Below are positions 1 through 12,205 of a stretch of DNA of 64,000 bases, piece by piece. Under the pieces are notes generated by a model, which did not search any database, was not told where the DNA came from, and saw nothing but the letters and a program-made list of their open reading frames with translations. This DNA comes from Pleurotus ostreatus/Saccharomyces cerevisiae fusant (taxonomy: Eukaryota; Opisthokonta), in NCBI GenBank assembly GCA_024196135.1, contig JAMQCK010000019.1, positions 122,347 through 186,346 of the forward strand, given 5' to 3'. A program made the position numbers and the translations under genes. Every line of letters starts with the position of its first letter. Position 1 is the first letter of the stretch.

Positions 1-120
1 ATCCAACGCACCTTCTCCGTCTCATTCTCCTCCCTCTCCCCCTTCACTCGCGGCGCCTTGAGAGCCCTGAAGGCAGTCGCCGGTATGCTATTGTCCTGGA
101 TGCTGCGTAACGCGTCATGA
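1..120 (+). CDS. Possible C-terminal end of a gene running in from the left edge
   Basis: Frame 1 is open from the first base to a TGA at 118-120, encoding 39 residues that end in LLSWMLRNAS. The peptide is Ser/Leu-rich with several basic residues and could be the last exon of a + strand gene whose body lies outside the window. No domain can be recognised and 40 open codons can occur by chance. The following 300 bases before the tRNA contain nothing else I can support. Confidence 0.2.
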   Translation: MQRTFSVSFSSLSPFTRGALRALKAVAGMLLSWMLRNAS

Positions 121-421
121 TCAGCCTCACTCTTCCCCGCATCCTTCGACGCGTCCGATGCGCGCCACTCACGCAATGTCCACGACCGCCCCCGTCCTAT
201 TATCCCGGACAGTCAGGGTATCTTTGGGCTCGGGGCGTAGGTTCACCATCGTCGTCGGAGGCAGGATGCAATCGGGACTTTGTGAATGGAGCGCGTCCTT
301 ACATATGAACAGAGCATCCGGTCCCGCTCAGCTCGGGTGAAGTGCTAGAGCCGGATTTCACATGCGCGGGTCGAAGCTTGTAATTACACCATCTATATAC
401 CCATTTGCTGAACGCCTGTAT

Positions 422-493
422 AGCAGCATGGCGCAGTGGAAGCGCGCGGGGCTCATAACCCCGAGGTCACTTGATCGAAACAAGTTGCTGCTA
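422..493 (+). tRNA. Initiator tRNA-Met (CAT), copy 1
   Basis: The 72-nt sequence folds as a cloverleaf. The acceptor stem AGCAGCA (422-428) pairs perfectly with TGCTGCT (486-492), with discriminator A493. The anticodon loop CTCATAA carries CAT, and the anticodon stem has the three consecutive G-C pairs (GGG/CCC) typical of initiator tRNAs. The TΨC arm reads GATCGAAAC rather than GTTCGAAT, which is diagnostic of eukaryotic initiator tRNA. There is no intron. T-rich tracts follow at about 515-523 and could terminate Pol III. An identical copy lies at 38345-38416. Confidence 0.95.
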
Positions 494-904
494 CTTCGCA
501 GTTTACGAGCTTTTGTTCTTTTTGCCTTGAGGCATTTCGAGGACCACACACCATTTTGGCTCCATCCCAAGGTCATGAGTATTTTTGCATCAGTCGGAGG
601 AAATAGAATTTTTTCATGTTGCTCAGACGACAGCACAAGGTATAAGGTAGGTCAAGCATGTGGTATTCGCCAATTGTAAGTAGGATAGAGGAGACGACAG
701 AGCCCAAACGACGGTTGCAAAGCTCGATGAACAGTGTAACAGATTCCCAACGTATTTACCTAGTGGTGGAAGGAGCGACAATGTGTGGGGGGTGAAGACG
801 ATGAGGAAGTCCGAGACAGATAGTAATAACCAAGTCCGCGAGTCCTAGAGGAGTACTTTTGGATGGAGGGAGGTGGTGTGAGTCCGGGAGACGACGATGT
901 AGAT
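494..904. other. Spacer between tRNA and the 3' end of the CAF120-like gene
   Basis: This stretch holds a T-rich run just after the tRNA (candidate Pol III stop) and presumably the 3' UTR of the minus-strand gene that ends at 905. I see no further gene. Confidence 0.5.
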
Positions 905-3900
905 CTAGTTCTTAGGCGAGGATGCACGGGCAGGGGAGCGTTCGCGCGAGCCAGCACCTAGAGGCGATGGCGCGGGCGAGTTGCTCCTCGAGCGCGACGA
1001 GTTGCCGAGGTTGGCGCGGTCGGGCGGGACGAGACCAGAAGGGTCACCCATCCCGCTGGGCGTACCGACAGGCGTGAAATGCGGGTTGAACTGCGACATG
1101 CCGCTCATCTGGGGCATGAGAGGACCTTGCATGCCACCCATCCCACTCATCTGAGGCTGCATGCCCATCCCGCCCATACCCATACCGCCACCCATGCCCA
1201 TACCCATCATCGGCATGCCCATCATCGACATGCGCGGGTCGAAGTTGCCCATGGCGCCCATCTGGCCCATCTGACCCATCCCCGGCTGCTGCCCCTGCGG
1301 CGCATCGCCCGCCTGCGAGCCCGCGGTGGAGAACGCCATCATGGCCTGCTGGTACGCCTGCGCCGCCTGCTGGGCCGCGAACATCTGCGCTGGGTTGTAC
1401 CCGCCCATCATGCTGCCGCCGGTCATCATGGGGTTCATCATCCCGCCGCCCGTCATCATTGGGTTCATGCCCGCGCCGGTCATCATCGGATTCATGCCCA
1501 TCATCATCGGGTTCATGCCCATCATCATTGGGTTCATCCCGAACTGGCCGCCATACATGGACATTGGGCCCATCTGCTCCATCTGCTGGCGCTGCTGCTC
1601 CTCGAAGCGGCGCTGGCGTTCTTCAGCTGCACGCTTCTCGCGCTCGCGCTCGGTGAGGGTAGCACCGATGCCGCCATCGCGCTTGCGTTCGCGCTCGTGA
1701 GCACTGACAGCACCGAGCAAGCCCGTCTGCGGTGGAGGAGGCTTGTTAGGGACGTTGACGAGGGATGCGCCTGCCTCACGAGCGAGGAGCTCCTGGCGCT
1801 TGGCAGAGCGGTCTTCGCGGTCCTGCAACCCAGCGGAGAGCAGACCGTGAGGAGTGAATGCCTTCGTCATGGCTTGCGCAGGCGGCTCCATCTGTACGAA
1901 CGTGTCGCGACCCTGACCAGGCGGCGGCTGCCCATTCCCAAGACGCCCGGGGTCGAGGACCTGACTCCAGACAGTCTGGCGCGCTTGCCCAGGCACAGGC
2001 GCCTCGGCCTGCGAGAGGATGGGAGTCCCGTCCTCATAGTACTGCGTGCCGGTGAACTGGTTGGACACGGTGCGAGGGCGGAGTTGGGGAGGAAGGGGTA
2101 AGTTGGTATTCGAGCCGTTGGGATGCGACCACTCTTCTTCCTCTGTGTTCGAGAAGTTAGTACATGTGCAAATGGCATGATCGGTCACGTACGATGACGA
2201 CCGGGAGGCGGCTGGGGCAGTGTGCGCGGCGGGCGCAGGTGGGAGGGCGTCGTACCGCCTTCACCCGACTGTGAGTGCGCCTCGGACGATGGGCCGCCCC
2301 TGAGGCTGGGTGGAGCGCCGCGTGGGGGTCGCGCCTTCGTAGAAGGAGGTGGAGCATCGGAGTCTGCATCCTCGTCGTCCTCTTCCTCTTCTTCCTCATC
2401 TTCTTCCTCGTCGCTGCTGTCATTCCATGCGCCCGCCTTCGATCGCCGCTTCCCATTCGCACGCCCGGGCTTGTGCGCCGCCGCGTACTGCGCAGCCTTC
2501 TCCGCCTCGAGCTTCGCTTTGCGCTCGGCTGCATGTTTCGAGGGCGCGAACGATGATCGGTAGGGTGCGGGTGGTTTCGCAGCCTCGTGAGGCGGTGACC
2601 CTGGCGGCGGAGAAGATGCGTTCTTGGGACGTAGCGGCGAAACGTTAGCAACGGGTGGGGCTGCAGCGGATGTAGACGCAGGCTCTGGGGCCGCCGCTGG
2701 CTTGTTGTCCTGCTCGTCGTCGTTCGTGTCAAGGTACGAGAGCGCTGCGATCACGTCGAGGTCTCCATCCTCCTGCGAGCCAGCCATCAGATCGTTCGCG
2801 CGCTGTTGCGGGGGCGGAGGTGCGGGCTTGGTGTTGCGGTGGGCGTGGTCGTCGCTGCTAGCGTCCGACTCTGCTTCCTCTTCGTCTTCGTCCTCAGAGA
2901 CGCGGTGCGGTACGTTGGAGATGGGAGAACGAGCGGAGGAGGGCTGTGCACGTGCGCCCGAGGGTTTGCGTCCAAGCGGTGCCTGGCGCGAGGGTGACCC
3001 TGCGCGATCGGCCGCCACGTGCGCAACGCGTTCGCGGCTGGTGTCCGTCGAGTACACGCTTGGGCTCGTCGCGCTTGTTGCAGAGTCCGCTTTCGAGAGC
3101 CCAGGACGGACGTGTGAAGGTGCAGACTCTACCTCCTGGTTCTGGCGCAGATACGACAGTGCGCCGCTAAGGTCCCCGTACCCACCTTCATCGGACGAGG
3201 GAGGGTTCGGCTGGGGAGCCGGCTCTGGCGCGGGCTGAGTGGGCATCGGCGCGTCCTTCAGGGTGCGACCGACAGGCGCAGGCGTCATCCCAAATTCTTG
3301 GGCATGAGCGTGCTGGCTCTCCTGCGACTGAGGCGAGTATGGTGATCGCAACATCGGCGACGCAGTCTGACCCTGCACTCTATTGAGCGACGCGGGGGTC
3401 GACCTCGTAGACGACGATGGCGAAGCCGGACGATGGACAGCTTCGCCCACAGAAGGACGACTCGGCGACCCATGATCATACGATGGGCGAGAATATGCGC
3501 CTGGCCTGCTAGGGTTGACAGTCACAGTCGTGATGGGAGGGCCGTCGTCCTTCGGTGGCAGCGGCTTGCTGGGCACCTGCGGGCTGAACTGGTGCAGAGG
3601 CTTTGGCGAGCCGCTGGCTACACTGCGATTTGCAGCGCTCTGCGGAGACATGCTACGCGCTTGCTCGCCATTCGTGTGCGGCACGTCGTGGAACTGCTGC
3701 ATGGGTGGTGAGCTCGGCGGGGTATTGGACGACTGCCCAGCAAAGAACGACGATCGCGCCGATGGTCTGCGTCCTAACGAATCGGCAACACTGCGCGCTG
3801 CAGAGTCGAGCGGCTGGTGCTGCGATTGCGGCGACTGATGTAGCTGTTGTGACTGCAGGATCTGCGATGATTGCTGCGAGTGCGAAGACTCCTCCGGGAT

Positions 3901-5997
3901 CATCATCTGGTCCATGTTGAGCGATGTCCGATGATTGAGGTTGTACTCAGTCCCCGACATCGACCGCGCATGCGTTTGCACACTGCTCGTCTCAGTAATC
4001 GGCGTCAGAGGCGCGCGGTCACGGTCGTTCGACTGCTGAGGCGCATCGAAATTGAGAGGTGGTAGACTTGGACTTTGGCCGGGAGGATTCCGAGGAGATG
4101 AAGACCCTGCACCATCACTGCTGAGCTCGCCTATGGGCGGTAGTGATGGCGGCGCATCGAGTGAAGGTCGCATAGGACCACCAGCGGGACCAGATGGACC
4201 AGGCGCTCCTGGCGGTCCAGCGGCGCGCATGCGCTCGATCAGGATGTTGAGCAGACCAGATCGGATGACGGATGTCCGGTCTTCTCGCGGGTCCATCGCT
4301 TCGGCGGCCTCGCGATCGAGGAATAGGGTCTGCGGAAAGTGTAAACTTCTTGGATGCGAAAGCATGTAAGGCACAGTTACGTACATCTTTGTGCTGCCCG
4401 ACAGGGTATGCGAACATGAGCGAGGCAGGATCGCGAGGGTCCCAAGTCCACGCTGGAGGTCGGCCATAAAGCTCGAAGGCGTCGTGCAGCGCTGGGAAGG
4501 ATGTGAGAAGGCGAGTAAAGTAGATCACAGAACATCGCACCTATAATCCACTTGAGCATCTCCGACGCCTGACCGACGCCAGTCTCTGACTCAGGCATCA
4601 CGAGCAACCACCCCTCTCTCCTCCGCATACTCATCCCCATCTCTTCGTCGCCCAACAGGCCCTCCACCTTCATCAGCGTACTCCTACTGATCAGCTCCGG
4701 GCGTTCAGGATACACCGCGAAAGCCTGCGATACGTTCGTCATCGTCAGCAGCGGTTTCTTGCGGTCCTTGTGCTTCTGGCCTGGGTACATATGAATTGTA
4801 GGCTTGACCGGGCCCACCGGGCGTGGCGGAGACTGGTCGCGCGAGAATAGGTTGGACATGCGCTTCTTCCCACGGGCTGTCGGGGGTTGTTGGCCGCTCG
4901 TTATGGACGACGCCTCGCCAGGCGCTTGCGCGTCCGCGGACGACGAGATGACCATCCAGACGCGCTTCCAGTCAGTCTGACCAGAAACGCGGATGCGTAC
5001 CCAGCCCTCCATACGTCCACGAATGAGGGTACTCGGGGCATCGCGAGTAGGGAGTGTGATGCGGATGAGGTGGGCGGTATAAATTTCTTCGAGACGTGAT
5101 TTCTCCCAGGCACTGAGACGGAATGCGGACGCCCAGGAGATGAGGGCTTCAGGGGAAGGACAAGAGAATAATAGGAGGTTCGATCCGGCAGTGTTGAGGG
5201 TAAGAACGTTGGTGAAGCGTCGCGCAGGCTGTGAGGGCGTGGCGGGGATCGTGACAGATGATAAGACTTGTACAAACTAGAGAACAACTTCAGCAACGGG
5301 ACATGCGAGGAACGTTGACACTCACCGCATCGGTGATGTTGATGTAGGTGGGCGGTACTTCCCTCCCGTGCTTATTGGCCTCCTCAATTTCCTGCATATC
5401 CCAGACGCTGAGCGTGGTTCCGCCGAGTTGACCCCAGACGTCCTTCCATCCCTCGTCCTTGGCTGGCGGATGGCCGTCCGGTTGGCGCTCGATACGGCGG
5501 ACCATGGGCCCTGAGAAGTACACCTTGTGCGCATGAGCTACCGTCAGTTGCACGACAGAGCGTATTTCTGGGTGCAGTTGTGGAGGTTGCGGGGGCCCTT
5601 GCTGAGCTGGCGGAGGGCGCGCCTGCTGCTGAGGTTGCGGCTGAGCTGGCTGCTGCTGCATTCGCGGGGACATCTGCCCAAACTCATTCGAGCGGGTCTT
5701 GGTAAGGGTGGCTGCGGGCTCGGTGGAAGAGCGGGTGCGGAAGGAGAAGAATGAGGATGAGCGCCCGTGCTGGGCGGGGGAGCCTGCACTGCCCGGCCGG
5801 CCCTGCGGTGTAGGTTGCGGCGGGGGGACGGTGCTATCTGCAGAGGGATCCGGCTGGAGGGAGAACTGATGGACGGGGGACTGCTTGCGCATCTGCTGGA
5901 GGCGTGTGGGGGAGATGAAGCCGGTGTTGCGGCTATCCCATTGCGGGCTAGACGTCGGGGGACCGCCGTTCCCGCCATTCGTCTGGGAGGCGGACAT
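905..5997 (-). CDS. CAF120: CAF120/Skg3-like PH-domain protein, CCR4-NOT associated
   Basis: Five exons (5997-5326, 5276-4541, 4491-4385, 4329-2193, 2142-905) give 1629 aa. The start is ATG at 5997 in context ACCATGT; the frame extends upstream only to a GTG. The N-terminal third matches the PH-like region of yeast Caf120/Skg3, with landmarks YINITDA, TNVLTLNTAGSNLLLFSCPS, GWVRIRV and FLDREAAEAMDPREDRTS. The middle is disordered (Ser/Pro/Gln, acidic DEDEEEAESD). The C-terminal part carries the family motifs TKAFTPHGLL, AHERERKRDGGIGATLTERE and NVPNKPPPPQTGLLGAV, then a Met-rich MNPMM repeat region. In yeast, Caf120 is a CCR4-NOT associated factor in mRNA decay and transcription, and Skg3 acts at the bud neck/cell wall. 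Introns are 49-55 nt; the last contains GTACTAAC near its acceptor. The assignment rests on remembered family motifs. Confidence 0.9.
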
Positions 5998-7911
5998 GGT
6001 GCTCGGCGATGGCCGAGACTGACGCTTCTTGGAGCGGAACACGGCGGGAAAGAGGGTCGCGTAAGGCTAGGGCAGCCTTGAAGAGCCTTGGGGAGCCTTG
6101 CGGCGACGAGGGGGCTGGCTCGACGATGGCGTCAGGTAACAATCGCCCACTCGCGACCGCCCAAGCTTTGATCCTGTTTTCCCGTGACTATGCGTCACGA
6201 AACGTCACCGACGCCTCTGGTGGATTCTATGAACCCGCGGTGATCTCGCTCAAGTGTTTTGCGAGTTTGAATGTCACGAAAATCGCGGGGACATGGAGGT
6301 GAAAGACAAGATGCAGCATATGCCTGACCAAAAGATTATTCGAGGAAAGTCACCGGTTTATTTGCCGGCGTAACAAGCGTTCCGCTCGACGCCGCCCTTC
6401 AATGCTACGTAGGAGATCACCCCCGCGATTTTGGATCCCTCGGATATGCAGCCAGACTCTCGACCCCCGCAGAAAGATGGAAGCAAGATATCTGGTCAAG
6501 ACTCATACTTATCGGTGAATCGGTAGTTTCCTTTCAAATTTGCTTTACACGCTCCTTCCCTCTGTGCCTTGACGCACGAAGATCCCGAAATTCGAACCGT
6601 AAGTGTATGTATCTACTTTATATGTATCTCAAATCACAGAGCAACAGGCCAAGCGATAACTTACAAGGCGCCCTCCAATCATAGTAAGCAAGACCGTTCG
6701 GCAAACGCCGTACAGTATATTCGCTCGTTCACTCACCATCATTTTCGTTGTCTTCACGATTGCAAAATTGAGCGTACATGGTACGATAGATCCATGCTGA
6801 GTCTAGCAGAATCACTACTCAATGTGGAAACTCATATACTGGACATTATGATCTTTTAAGTGGAGGCTTGAATGGAGTGACGCTTCTCGCTATCCTAGCC
6901 TGAAGTTTGGCATCTGGTAGGGGCTGCATAAGGGTGATTCTGCAGTATGCTTACCCCCTTCACCTGTGCACTGTAGTCTACTGAGGAGCTATCCAATCCG
7001 TCGCCACCTCTAATTGACCTTGCTGAAGACCCGTGACGTTACGCGTTCCGAGTCTTCCTTATACCTGCCGCCATGTCAGTATTTCCTGAATTGGCGTCCC
7101 CGCAAAATCTAGCTGCTAGATTCAACTCGGGCTTGGGAACAGGGTCGGAACCGACGGCAGGTTCAGTCATCCGGCGGCTCTCGTACAAATCAACCCCGCC
7201 GCGAGCCATTGCACAGCTCGCGGCGTCTTCTATGGCCACGTTCCGTCTGCACCCTGATATTGTTTCCCCATCGTGCACCATCACGCAGAAACGCCTACAG
7301 TGATCTTCAAGATTGATATTCTTGCGAGGCGCCCATCCTACCGGCCGGAGGGCTTACGCAGCCCCCATCACCGATCACCGTCGCGGGCCCGCGCATTGTG
7401 TCCTACCGGGGCTGAAGATGCGCGTACGCAACCCCGTTGCCGACTCCTCAGGGCTGTCCGTGGGGAAACACGAGGGCAATATCTATCGAAGCGCCGGACT
7501 GGTCATTGTACCTATACCCTCGCATCAGCCCGCCCGGTCCGCTGCCGGCCTACCAATTGACTGACCTACGGCCCCATATAAGCTGGTAGACGCGTCGCCT
7601 CTTCCTTTCCACTCACCATCAGCATCCCATTGCAAGCGCAATTGCATAGAGCTTTAGCTTTACCAGCTTTCCAGATTCCCAGCCTCAGGTCAGCTCACAC
7701 AGCCTCCTTGCGTCCTTCCCTTGCTCATTGATCGTGGCACAACACAGATCTCATCCTCATCCTGCTCTCTACACTCACCAAAGCCATCAAGCTCGACCTT
7801 AGCATTGCTCAAAGCCTAGAACACACATTAGCGGCGCCACCGAACGCATTTGTACGTCTCTTCGCCTGTCTCTTCGACGACTCTCGTTAAGCGCCGCCAG
7901 GTCCGCGCACC
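5998..7911. other. Divergent intergenic region, no gene seen
   Basis: This 1.9-kb gap separates two divergent genes. Short ORFs here are not supported by motifs or splice continuity. The last 300 bases are pyrimidine-rich (CTCTC/TTCC tracts), typical of a 5' UTR of the downstream + strand gene. A TATA-like motif sits at 7576-7582. Confidence 0.6.
7576..7582 (+). promoter_or_regulatory. TATA-like box upstream of the orphan gene at 7912
   Basis: ATATAAG is followed by a CT-rich stretch and lies about 330 nt before the ATG. It is plausible as a core promoter if the leader is long; no transcript evidence is available. Confidence 0.3.
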
Positions 7912-10900
7912 ATGGACATCAACCTTCTACTACTTCTGTATGCCCTCCTCCTGCAGCATTACACGCTGCTCGTTGCCGACCTCGGTGCCCTGGTCCCCCT
8001 CCTCGCCCACCCCATCGACCTGTTCGATGCCCTCGCCAACTCCTTCTTCTACATCGCCACGACTCTCATCCGCCAGCTTCTCGCCACAGCGCTCATAGGG
8101 CGCGGTCCGCACCGCCTCGCCTGCCGCCTCATCGTGGTCTTCGCACTCACGGTGACGAGCGCAGTGGCAACAACCGTGTGTGGCTTCGCCTGGCTGTCCA
8201 GGTGGGCATGGGGCGCACTGTGTGCCCTAGTGGGGATCCCGGGAATGGCAGGGTTGGGCATCGGTGAAGTGGTCAGCTTCCTGACCACGGATCACGTCCT
8301 AGCAGAGGGCCTGCTTCACTATCTGACGATAGTGATGGCAAGGTCGGCGCGAAGGGCGCCGCCGCCGCCGACTGGGGCGCCTTGGACGTCTAATTCGTCT
8401 GAGGCCGATGCCACGACCTTCGACTCTCACGCTGATGGAGCCGAGCGCGCGGCCCCCGATACGCCTGAACCGCGCTACACGAGCGTCGTCGACGAGTGGA
8501 GGCATGCCGTTTATACCGACGAAGACTTCCAAGAGGACGACGCAATGTCGACGTCGGCGACGATCTCTAGTGACTCGATATTCAGCTCCGACCTCACAAC
8601 CTCCTCCCTCGCCCTCGTGCTCTATAACGGGTCAACGCGCTCGTCATTCAATCAGACTCCTCCTGCCGCCGGGCATGCACTTGTCTCCACCAGCAACCCC
8701 TCCATGCCAAGGACACCGTTCCGCCGGGCGCAACAGAGCATCACTGCTCCAGCACCGATCCGGCTTTGTGAGCCAGTACCACGGCTTCTCCTTACACCCT
8801 CCGCCGCTCATGCCGAGGACCACGACGCTGAGGTGTGTGCGAGCTCAATCCACTCATCTATGCATAACTGACAATCACCGTTCGTAGACATCCTTCGCCG
8901 CTGGTGATACCTCGCTATCATCGTCGCAGTCTTCGTCCCCTTCATCATTGTTTGATGCAGGCCGGTCCCTGACCCCGTTCACGATGCTGACGTCTCCGGA
9001 CTGGAGCCCCATGAAGCCCCTCGTGAAGAAGTCCAGCACCTCCGTGGCCTGCCAGACCGACGACCTCCTCGAGCCGTCGCAGCTCGACACCGCCGAATCG
9101 GCTAAATCCAACACCGTCGAAGAACCCCGGCCTGCTGTTGTCTCCGAAGAAACCCACTCCACCGAACCTCACGCAGAGCAAACCGAGCGATGTGGACCGC
9201 TTCTGTTCTGTGACCTCACTTCAGCTCAGATCGAGAGCCTGCTCGTTCGTTCCAAGCCGATCCAGCGTGACGATTCGAACGACGTCGCTATCGAGATCCG
9301 TGTTGATGTCGAGGTGGGTGTTTGGCTGGGACTTTAAGGGGAGCCATTCCTGACACCTATATAGACTGTCGTGGCTGTTGAAGAGACCTGCCCGGTGCTG
9401 ACAACAATCGACCTCGACATAGCCGCTATATACAACACAACCGACGCTCCTGAAGCCATCTCTGTACCCGCCACAAACTCCCTAGCACCCATCCCCTTGC
9501 CCAGCATCGCCCCACCCTCCATAATGTAAGTCAATTGCCTACGGCATCCTCCCCTACGTCCCTGATTCCTGTCTTCAAGCATCACCCCTCCCTCTCCGAG
9601 GGAGCAGCGCACAGAGGTCGTCAACGGCCAAGATGAGCAAGTCCTGGACGGAAGCAAAGAAGCTTCGGCAGCCGCCGAAGTGTTTGCTTCCGTCCCACCG
9701 TCCGATGTCGCTGTCAGCGACGATGCGCCTGCCAGTACAATTCTTGAGAAGCCTGCGAGCAGCGACGCCCCTGAATTCGAGCCTTCTGCGGAAGTACCCA
9801 TTCGTAGGCCGTTTACGTCTTAGCGTTGATCAGCTCTTAATCCTTGTTGCAGCCGTCCCCTCTCCCACCCCGTTCACCAAAACTACATCACCCCAATCCC
9901 TCGATTCAGACAGGACACGCGCCCTTGCTGTGAGTGCGCAGTCTATCGCCAACATACGCAGTACTGACCACTGAACGCAGAACATCCGACTTCCTGCCCT
10001 GCAAGAGCAGCGCTTGAACAAAGGATTTAGATGCTTGTCCATCATTGACGATGGCTATGTGCGTTGCGCTTCCGACGAGTACAGCGAAAGACTGATGTCT
10101 CTCTGTAGCCCATCCCGGAACGCTCCGAGAAGTATCCGCTCGCAGCGCCTACCCTTCCTCCCAGGTATTGCACACCGGGACGATATGTAAGCCTTGAAGC
10201 GGATGTAACGCTTATGAGAGCTAAGTGCAGGCACAGGTTCCGAACCACTCGCTGGTGACCACGTTTGTCACGGTTGCAACAATTCCCGCCGAGAGCATGG
10301 CGGAGGTCGAGTTAACCGAAACCGTCGAGCTCATGGTCACTGAGCCGATCTCAACATCCGCGTCCATCGTCGCTGCTCTTCCACCAGTTCTTGAGGACGT
10401 TGACGTAGTCATGGACACATCGCCCGAGCCCATTGTTCAGAAGATTACTCAGATCCCGGACCAAATCATGGCACTTCCTCAGACCTCATCCGGCGTCAAT
10501 CTCCCTCTTCAGCCGCAGGCCCTCGCCACAACTGTATGTGCTACCGAGCTTGGCTTGCTTTATGCGCTAACCCTACGGATAGGTGAAGCCTCCGAAGAGT
10601 GATCAACCAACGATGTCCCAATGCTGTTTCTCTGGCACGACCTCGATCGCCTCTGCCAGCAAGGGGAAAGCCGTCGATCCCGCAGAGCGCCCTCACGATC
10701 TCCAAGGAATCTCTCCGCACGCAAATCGGGCTAACTCAAGGCGCTGCGCTTCGCAGCAGAACGCTCAACAGCCGAGCGCGACGCAGGTGTGGTCAGAGCA
10801 TATGCGCGTAGCGGCGCACTGTGAGGCTTCGGAAACCAAGCCGCGCAGTCCCTCAAGAGTGGACCGCCGCGACGACACGCCCGGGCTGAAGACGAGACCA

Positions 10901-12205
10901 ACCGTCGTTGTCACAGAAGTCAGCCGGCCTCCCAAGCGTCGCGCTGAGAGCATGGATCGCGCGGACCCGAACGTCGATGATGTCGAAGAGGGACAGCGGA
11001 GGCGTGAATTTCGTACCAAGCCCTCTTTGCCGGTCAAGGCGGCATGTTCGCATCCTATGCGCACTCGCTCCAAGCCTCACGACCTTCGTCGAGACGCGCA
11101 TGAGCGCGCCTGGAGGCGAAGGGTGTCCCACGAACAGCGTGGTCGAGAGTTGCAGCAAGTACCGTGGCCGAAGCGGGCTCTCCCAGGAACTGTGACTGTC
11201 CGTAGGGAGGAGACTTCGTCGGAGACGATCGTCAACTCTGTTGTCTTCCCCGCGGCGCCAGTCAAGGACACGAACACTGTCCAAAGACGCGACATCATCC
11301 GCAGAGCTATAGCTCTCGCAGGGCCTACTCCCGATGCTCCTCGCAAGCGACGTGCTAATCGCATGGAGACCGAGGATGAAGAGCGTCCTCAAAAGCGCTT
11401 GAGATTTGTGCAGCTACCTGTGGAAAGTGCGAAGGCATCGCGACCTCAGAAGGCCCTGCGCAGACGAAGGGAGCCTTCCCCTTCTGGCTCGAACAAGCAG
11501 ATCACGAATGGGGTCAGTCAACCGTCGTCTGATGCGCAGGAACGGCGCTCGGTGAACACACAGCGACTTGTTGCCAAGCAGTCTCAACCCGCGAAGCCCC
11601 CTTCTAGCAGGGCCTCTGAATTTGCCGCTCGTCACGGAATTTCAGTGCACGAGCTTTCACAGCAATCCGAGCGTCTGGCAGGCAGGAAGCGCACGGCTCG
11701 CGATGCAGGTCTTCCGACCATGTCCCGTGAGAAGTCCTCTACTGCGGCGAATGCCGTCGAGAACGAGATTCTTGACGCTCTGCTGGAAGAAACCTGTTTC
11801 CGCATGTCTTCGCAGGAAGCATCTTCGACTTTGGCCTCTTCGAGCTCTCCGCCGCTGTCTCCTCTGCTAGGTTTGTCGGTTGTGCACTGTCTACCATCGC
11901 TGCAGACCTTCGCGCCGTTCTTGCCGTCGCTTCCTCTCACATCGTCAACACTTACGCTGCCGCCAACGTCTGCCATAGGCCTTTCTTCCCATCGTCGCTC
12001 GAGCTCTTCCTTCAGCTCTCGGCGGGCGCAGCACCGGTCTTCCACTACTCGCGATGACACGAGCTATCTGAGCGCCCCAACGGTCGACCCCTTCTCGCTA
12101 ATCTTTTCCGAGTCAGCTTCCCCTTTCGAAGACGGTACTGCATGCCCATTCGTAGATTGGCCTTCCCCGAGCGACGGGCAGCCTGACGACAACGGGCCTT
12201 TCTAG
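7912..12205 (+). CDS. Nine-exon orphan protein: hydrophobic N-terminus, basic disordered C-terminus
   Basis: Exons 7912-8832, 8888-9313, 9365-9525, 9580-9803, 9853-9929, 9981-10058, 10109-10186, 10231-10533 and 10583-12205 join in frame to 1296 aa. The start is CACCATGG at 7912. The first 130 residues are hydrophobic: a Leu-rich segment opening MDINLLLLLYALLL, a second near FFYIATTLIRQLLATALI, and a third LIVVFALTVTSAVATTV, consistent with two to four membrane segments. The rest is Ser/Thr/Pro-rich with basic clusters (PRKRRANR, RPQKRLRF) and ends in a Ser-rich and acidic tail. No enzyme motif is seen. The hydrophobic head and the nuclear-type basic tail are an odd combination, so this may be two genes joined in my model, but every junction has GT-AG ends and keeps phase. 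I do not recognise the family. Confidence 0.6.

Noticed and set aside
1079..2101. A 340-codon His/Arg-rich ORF on the + strand
   Set aside because: It is the antisense shadow of the Met-rich repeats of the CAF120-like gene (CAT is the complement of ATG); no start context or family resemblance.
5290..6042. Start of the CAF120-like protein at 6042
   Set aside because: The codon there is GTG; the first in-frame ATG with good context is 5997.
10583..12205. Final 540-codon frame treated as a separate gene
   Set aside because: Its first codon is GTG directly after an AG acceptor and phase matches the upstream exon; merged, though a split remains possible.
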